13,401 bases of DNA from Spirogloea muscicola (taxonomy: Eukaryota > Streptophyta > Zygnematophyceae > Spirogloeales > Spirogloeaceae): positions 1 to 13,401 of the forward strand of contig WELB01000068.1 in the NCBI GenBank assembly GCA_009602725.1, written 5' to 3'. This document shows positions 9,387-13,401 of this stretch, in pieces (position 1 is the first letter of the stretch; every line of letters starts with the position of its first letter). Below the pieces are notes generated by a model. It saw only the letters and a program-made list of their open reading frames with translations, was not told the origin of the DNA and searched no databases. The translations under genes and the position numbers were made by a program.

Positions 9387-9803
9387 ACCGCCTTTCTTCT
9401 CGAGGCCACTGAGACGACGAATGAGCAATTCTTGAGGGATAGAAAGCTGTCCGCTGTGGTTTCCCCAGTTTATGGCTTGCATGGCCCGGTGTATCACTTC
9501 TACCACTTCCTTATGAACAACCCGCCACTGCTTAGCCGGTACACACCCCTTCTCGTCAAGGTGGGTCATACTCCTTAATGCTATTCTGTGGGCTACACTT
9601 TGAGCGGCCAGGGCATCAAGCTGGATTTGTGCACCGAAGACATTACTGCCACAGGCATACAGAGCAGACTCCTTGACCGAAGCTGAGCTAAAAGTGCTGT
9701 GCTCGCACAGGCCACACCAGGCCTGGTATGTCCAATGCGCAACAACCTCACCAATTACTACCGATGCAATTTCGCACGACAAACCTTCGAAATGAAGGTG
9801 CAA
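9321..9803 (-). CDS. Unassigned open frame, possibly belonging to the repeat family
   Basis: The frame is open for about 160 codons between an upstream in-frame TAG and the stop at 9323-9321. It begins with TTG; the first ATG lies about halfway along (MTHLDEKGC..). The composition is protein-like (KQWRVVHKEVVEVIH, SGLEKKGGFDRR), but I recognise no domain. Its last 20 or so codons lie in repeat module 3. The homologous module at 13.2 kb, read in the matching direction, gives a related reading (KSQPKKN beside KSQAQTN here), which hints that the frame may once have been coding. It could be a transposon remnant, a spliced 3' exon or chance. Confidence 0.25.
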   Translation of the reverse strand: MHLHFEGLSCEIASVVIGEVVAHWTYQAWCGLCEHSTFSSASVKESALYACGSNVFGAQIQLDALAAQSVAHRIALRSMTHLDEKGCVPAKQWRVVHKEVVEVIHRAMQAINWGNHSGQLSIPQELLIRRLSGLEKKGGFDRRSGSPNGGKAVKSQAQTN

Positions 9804-10070
9804 ACACTAGCAGAACGATTGGCGAAGACACGACAGCCGAGGCGGCTGCTCATGTCCACCACGTCGGCACGTCTGGCATACACATGCTGGCTGGCAGATC
9901 GATACGTAAGATGAAGCTTCTTCCAAAGAGGGACGGTGGCTAAAGGCCAGCACGAAGTGTTGACGCACAAACTTTGTCCAGATGCGAAAGCGGACATGAA
10001 CATAGATCCCAGATGAATAGAGAAACAAATCTTGTTTAAGTGACCTGCATGTCAACGACGTGATAGCTAT
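9804..10070. other. 3' flank of the KDPG aldolase gene
   Basis: This stretch lies beyond the aldolase stop on the minus strand and should contain its 3' UTR. Short overlapping frames on both strands (for example 9807-10055 minus, 9699-9914 plus) show nothing recognisable, and I saw no TGTAA signal. Confidence 0.6.
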
Positions 10071-12452
10071 TCATGTATTTCGACAAACTGCTGCAGCAGC
10101 AGTTGTGCCCACATGAGCAGCTGCAGCAGCGTTTCGCTTGATCGTCTCATAGTCTCTAGCCTTCATGGCCCTCTTGTCGAAGATGGCACTAGAGAGGACG
10201 ACTGCTAGGGCTCCTGCGGCAATGTAGGGAGCTACCATATCTGCAGAGAAAGCTCAGAGTAAGCTGCCTGCTGCTCTGGCACCTAACACTGACAAGCTGG
10301 AGAGCCCAAGGAATGCTGACAGGCACAAATGAGCAATACACAAGCGCATGCGCGATGCACATCAAAAAGCAGCAGGAATAGAGCGCCCAAACACCTATAC
10401 TGATTCAGAATCTGAATTTGAAAGCGTAAACAGCGGACCTCACCGAGTCGTATTCCATGGGCAGGGACAAAAGATGCATCCTTCACAATGCGCGCCATGG
10501 CTTGGAGAAGGTCTGCGCCCCCAGCTGCCTCTATCGGAAATATCTGCACAGACACTCACAAGAGAAGTTACTGTAAATTACTCCATGCCGAATTGACAGG
10601 ATAAGACAAATATTGGCCCCTAGGCTCCATAGCCTAATCAGAACATAAGGCAGAGCATTGACCTTTATTAGGTTGGCACCTCCACTGTGTGCCTGCACAA
10701 TCTGTCAGTCAACCAGATTGAGCTCAGAAGAAGTCAAGCAACGTGCCTGCATTCGTCGTCAGTGCTGTACGTCAACACATCACATTGGCACACAGCGCCA
10801 CATCACATGAGAATACCTCAGTTGGTGTCATGGCGCCAGGTATGAAGAGCACAGGGCGGGGCAGCCTACTACAGTGCTTGAATAATGCCTGCAGATATAA
10901 TAGAAGATGAGCATGGAATGAGCATGAAACATTCTCTATTGGGTCCACTGAGCAGCCATTTAGCACCCTCTTCAGATTGTGGTCCTCTGTTAAAGCATGA
11001 GGTGCTCAAGCGCACACTGAAATCAGCTTAGTCTTTCACCTCATTGTAGACAGGGCTTAACAGGAACTCTGCACCAGCTGCTATTGCCAGGTCCGCTTCA
11101 TGCCTTGTCAGCACTGTTCCTGCCTGACCAGAATGCAAATTGATTGTCAATACTCGCTGGTCCTGCCTGACCATATCTCCGACTTGAGAGCGACTCTGAA
11201 AGTGACAAAAGATAGTGGTCAACTCTGAGTGGTGGTGGTGAGTGGAAAGTGTTCAAGACAAGAGTGGTCAGAGTGGACTAGACTGAATGGTCAGTCTAGG
11301 CCAGCAAGACCAATAACCATAAGTTTCGCCTTTTCACATGTTGCAGCATCTGGATCCCTTACAAAGTTGCAGCATAGCCAGTGGTACTCCGCGCAACATG
11401 CAGGAAGCAAGTCTGAAAGGCAAGCTACATACACCAATGCGTGCTTGTGGATGTCCGTCCTTCAAGGTACGAATAAGCTGTCAAAAGGTGAAGTGAATGC
11501 ATAAGCTTGGAGCTTGAACTTGAGCTCAGCATTCTCTGATGACACAGACAGAAAATTCATAGTAGTCTATGACAGCAAGTAGCAGGTCGTGCTGTGGGTG
11601 CATGTATCATTGGAATATTGGCACCATATTGGCTTGCACCAGACATTCCAAGCCTTGGAGAGATTCTCAGTATAGAGGCTTACTGCAGGGGCATTCGGAG
11701 TGGTCATGGTCACCTCCAACTGAGACACAGCAGCGAATGGAAACTTGTCACCATCTTGCATCAAGTACTTGGCAGTCCATATTTCTGCAGGTAAAACACA
11801 CTTGATGCTATCAGCATGAAGGTGAAGGCCTAGGATTCCGTTGCATACCATCTGAATGCCACCCTGTAGAGCAGCCTCTGCAGCTCTGCGAGCAACCTCG
11901 GAGCTGCAGCAATAGGAAATGATGGCATATCAATGTGGCTGGAGCGGCCAGGCTGCAAATACTAGGTAACTCTCGAAATAGATTACCTCTCTTCAAGAAC
12001 AGCTAACTTGCGAGTACAAAGTGTGCCAAACTGCAAAACTTGGCTTGCATCACCTCCTGACACCTCACCCTGGACTGCAGAATCGTCTAGATTGTCTAGA
12101 TTGTTTGGAGTGGTATTCGGCTTGAGCAAGGCAGAATTGGGCTGTTCAATCATGAGTCGCACCTGTCAGCCCTTAAGCAGGCAATGACACCCGACCTCCT
12201 CATGACAAGGATCATGCTAAGTGTCTGAGCTTCTCTCCTGCTCTGCAGACTTGATAGACCATTTGGCTCCACTCGCTGGTCAATCTGAAATGAGCAGATA
12301 ACTCGTGCTGAATTTGCAGGGAACTTGGGTCCCTCTGCTCGGTGAGTTGGACCAATCCTTGAGAGTTGCCCTATCAGTGTGCTCCGTTTGACAGGCGAGC
12401 TGATGCGGTCCGCGACCGCAGAACCAGTGCTTGGGGCCAGCCTGCTCATCAT
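10071..12452 (-). CDS. KDPG aldolase (2-dehydro-3-deoxy-phosphogluconate aldolase), complete, 9 exons
   Basis: Exons in transcript order: 12452-12163, 11903-11849, 11719-11684 (36 nt), 11477-11433 (45 nt), 11123-11040, 10888-10817, 10701-10663 (39 nt), 10543-10444, 10240-10071 (stop 10073-10071). All junctions are GT-AG; the spliced total is 891 nt, giving 296 aa. The class I aldolase cleaves KDPG to pyruvate and glyceraldehyde 3-phosphate, the last step of the Entner-Doudoroff pathway. Motifs: SGVIACLRAD; catalytic Glu about 117 in LEVTMTTP; IGAGTVL with Thr about 145; AEFLLSP; FIPGAMTPTE; Schiff-base Lys about 207 in ANLIKIFPIEA; FVPAHGI; YIAAGALAVVLSSAIF. MTPTE and the Lys-to-IFP spacing match plant-type enzymes. 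ATG 12452 (or the next codon) is the first possible start after an in-frame TAG. The roughly 80 residues before the barrel are rich in Ser/Arg/Thr and could be an organelle transit peptide (inference). The C-terminal Ala-rich tail is unremarkable. Confidence 0.93.
11279..11298. repeat. Perfect 8-bp inverted repeat in an aldolase intron
   Basis: tagactga and tcagtcta flank a 4-nt loop (atgg). It lies in the 309-nt intron 11124-11432, the longest of this gene, beside a GTGG-rich stretch. A hairpin is possible; no function is visible. Confidence 0.5.
12091..12109. repeat. Tandem tctagattg repeat in an aldolase intron
   Basis: Two adjacent copies of tctagattg lie in the intron 11904-12162. This is a simple local duplication. 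Confidence 0.5.
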
Positions 12453-12880
12453 CTCGACCCTAGGATCTTGCTAGACGCGTCCCTCGCCAGAATGGCAACT
12501 TCTTGGAGCTGACGAAGGCATCCTCGAGGCGTCAGCCTATCTTCCCTGTCCGTCGGGAACAAGAAGGTTGGCTGATGGCCACCAACGGAGCTCAAAGCCA
12601 CAGGGAAAGGAACTGCAGTGGCGTGAGCGAACGCGGCAGTCGTTGCAACAAATAATGTTGGAGGTGGGGCCGGCGGCGGAGGCGTTGCTGTGAGGAACGA
12701 CGGCGGTGGGTGGCAGCGGCGATGGCAGCGAGGGGAAGGGGGGGGCTTCGCGGAGCTCACGGAACAATTTTGGGTGGTGAACGTCGTTCGACCAACCTCC
12801 GCTGCCGTCTCGTGAGACGGCGGCCACCGTCTCGGACGACCACTCCTACCAGCACCTCCGGGCCTTGTCCATTCGCTTTG
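12453..12880. other. 5' flank of the KDPG aldolase gene (promoter / 5' UTR)
   Basis: This lies upstream of the aldolase ATG on the minus strand. A long Pro/Ser-rich minus-strand frame spans 12958-12449 but is in a different frame from the aldolase exon and has low-complexity composition, so I treat it as non-coding or as 5' leader. GC-rich, CpG-containing sequence between about 12660 and 12860 is consistent with a promoter. No clear TATA box was seen. Confidence 0.45.
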
Positions 12881-12908
12881 GGCTGGCGGGCTGGCGGGCT
12901 GGCGGGCT
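12881..12908. repeat. (GGCTGGCG)3.5 tandem repeat
   Basis: Three full copies of ggctggcg plus ggct, preceded by ttcgctttg. The string tttgggctggcgggct recurs at 13015-13030 inside repeat copy C, so this array probably grew from a piece of the same element. Confidence 0.9.
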
Positions 12909-12949
12909 CTCCGTATTATGTAGCATTGTTTAGTCTGCACTCGACTCTG

Positions 12950-13159
12950 CCTGAACAATGTATTGGCTTGAATTGGCCTCCCTTTCTATTCATGCGCCCC
13001 GCGCGCCTTCTCTCTTTGGGCTGGCGGGCTAAACCGTAAACCCTAAGAAATCGCCAACTCCATGCGCACAGCGCGGCTTCACCCAACCATCACCTTCTGG
13101 CCCCTTTCAGATATTGTTCGTTCTTTTCCTGGGCTGGCCGATCACAGCCATCGCCCTCT
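12950..13159 (+). repeat. Dispersed repeat, copy C (modules 1 and 2 with internal duplication)
   Basis: Module 1 is 12950-13017 and module 2 is 13129-13159, both in the orientation of copy B. Between them lies about 110 nt, where copy B has about 20. The extra sequence includes a second, degenerate start of module 1 (catgcgcacagcgcggcttc, 13061-13080), suggesting an internal duplication in copy C or a deletion in copy B. A single telomere-like aaaccctaa occurs at 13038-13046. Confidence 0.85.
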
Positions 13160-13181
13160 TCTGATAGCTTCCCGGCAGCTA

Positions 13182-13401
13182 GTCTGTCGGATCTGAGGCT
13201 CCTCACTCGTACTTATTCGAAGAAGTGGCACTCCCAATGGGGGCAAGGGCTGCGAAAAGCCAGCCCAAAAAGAATTCACAAAGGTTCAGAGGGGCCTAAG
13301 AGCGGTGAGCAGCTACAAAGGGGCCTGAGGATGCAATGGTAAAACAGGGGGAGGATGGATCACTCAATAAGTACGAGTGAGGAGCCTCAGATCCGACAGA
13401 C
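13182..13401. mobile_element. Fold-back / MITE-like element with perfect arms of at least 36 bp (right end cut by the window)
   Basis: Positions 13182-13217 are the exact reverse complement of 13366-13401 (gtctgtcggatctgaggctc... through ...cgtacttatt). The arms enclose 148 nt and the match runs to the last base of the window, so the arms may be longer. The interior holds repeat module 3 in inverted orientation (about 13216-13276) and two copies of an aggggcct-(a/g)ag motif at 13291-13301 and 13319-13329. No transposase is visible, so if mobile it is non-autonomous. Target-site duplications cannot be judged without the right flank. Confidence 0.7.

Noticed and set aside
10663-10692. 30-nt version of the aldolase Lys exon (acceptor at 10693)
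   Set aside because: It leaves the MTPTE-to-Lys spacing three residues short of the family. The acceptor at 10702 restores it, so the 39-nt exon is preferred.
12449-12958. Minus-strand 169-codon Pro/Ser-rich frame upstream of the aldolase
   Set aside because: It is in a different frame from the aldolase exon, low-complexity, and starts within the repeat region; its end merely overlaps the aldolase ATG.
13038-13046. Telomere-like aaaccctaa
   Set aside because: It is a single unit with no tandem array, so it is not a telomere or a clear interstitial telomeric repeat.
1-13401. tRNA, rRNA, CRISPR arrays, bacterial operon signals
   Set aside because: Looked for by eye on both strands. No cloverleaf, conserved rRNA block, regularly spaced repeat array or Shine-Dalgarno-led gene series was found.

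Overview
This is a nuclear segment from a eukaryote, most likely a green alga or another member of the green plant lineage. Every recognisable gene is split by many short GT-AG introns, mostly 115-310 nt with TGCAG- or CAG-type acceptors, into phase-consistent exons, several of them micro-exons of 29-45 nt. The gene set fits that lineage: a plant-like NCA2/DGS1 mitochondrial protein and a plant-like KDPG aldolase. No ribosome-binding sites, operons, tRNAs, rRNAs or CRISPR arrays are visible. The lineage is inferred from gene structure and remembered family sequences, not from a search.

Layout, left to right. (1) 1-3215, plus strand: a JJJ1/DNAJC21 J-protein co-chaperone of 60S ribosome maturation. 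The J domain lies left of the window; the remaining eight exons, both zinc fingers and the stop are present. Its acidic exon carries an apparent one-base frameshift at a 12-G run. (2) 3216-3939: convergent intergenic space with a 19-nt direct repeat. (3) 3940 to about 7.9 kb, minus strand: an NCA2/DGS1-family mitochondrial membrane protein with 13 coding exons identified. Its extreme N-terminus is unresolved. (4) About 7.94-10.07 kb: a poorly explained block with a GC-rich island, one copy of a dispersed repeat next to the NCA2 5' end, a second, longer copy near 9.2-9.4 kb, and two unassigned open frames. (5) 10071-12452, minus strand: a complete nine-exon KDPG aldolase (296 aa), the diagnostic enzyme of the Entner-Doudoroff pathway. 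(6) 12453-13401: its 5' flank, a GGCTGGCG tandem repeat, a third repeat copy, and a fold-back structure with perfect arms of at least 36 bp that runs into the window edge.

The three genes are not an obvious pathway: ribosome assembly, mitochondrial membrane/lipid biology and central carbon metabolism. The most unusual material is the repeat family linking 8.0, 9.2-9.4 and 12.9-13.3 kb. One of its modules lies in opposite orientation inside the fold-back, and the copies share an in-frame peptide reading. No clearly new biological system can be established from sequence alone.
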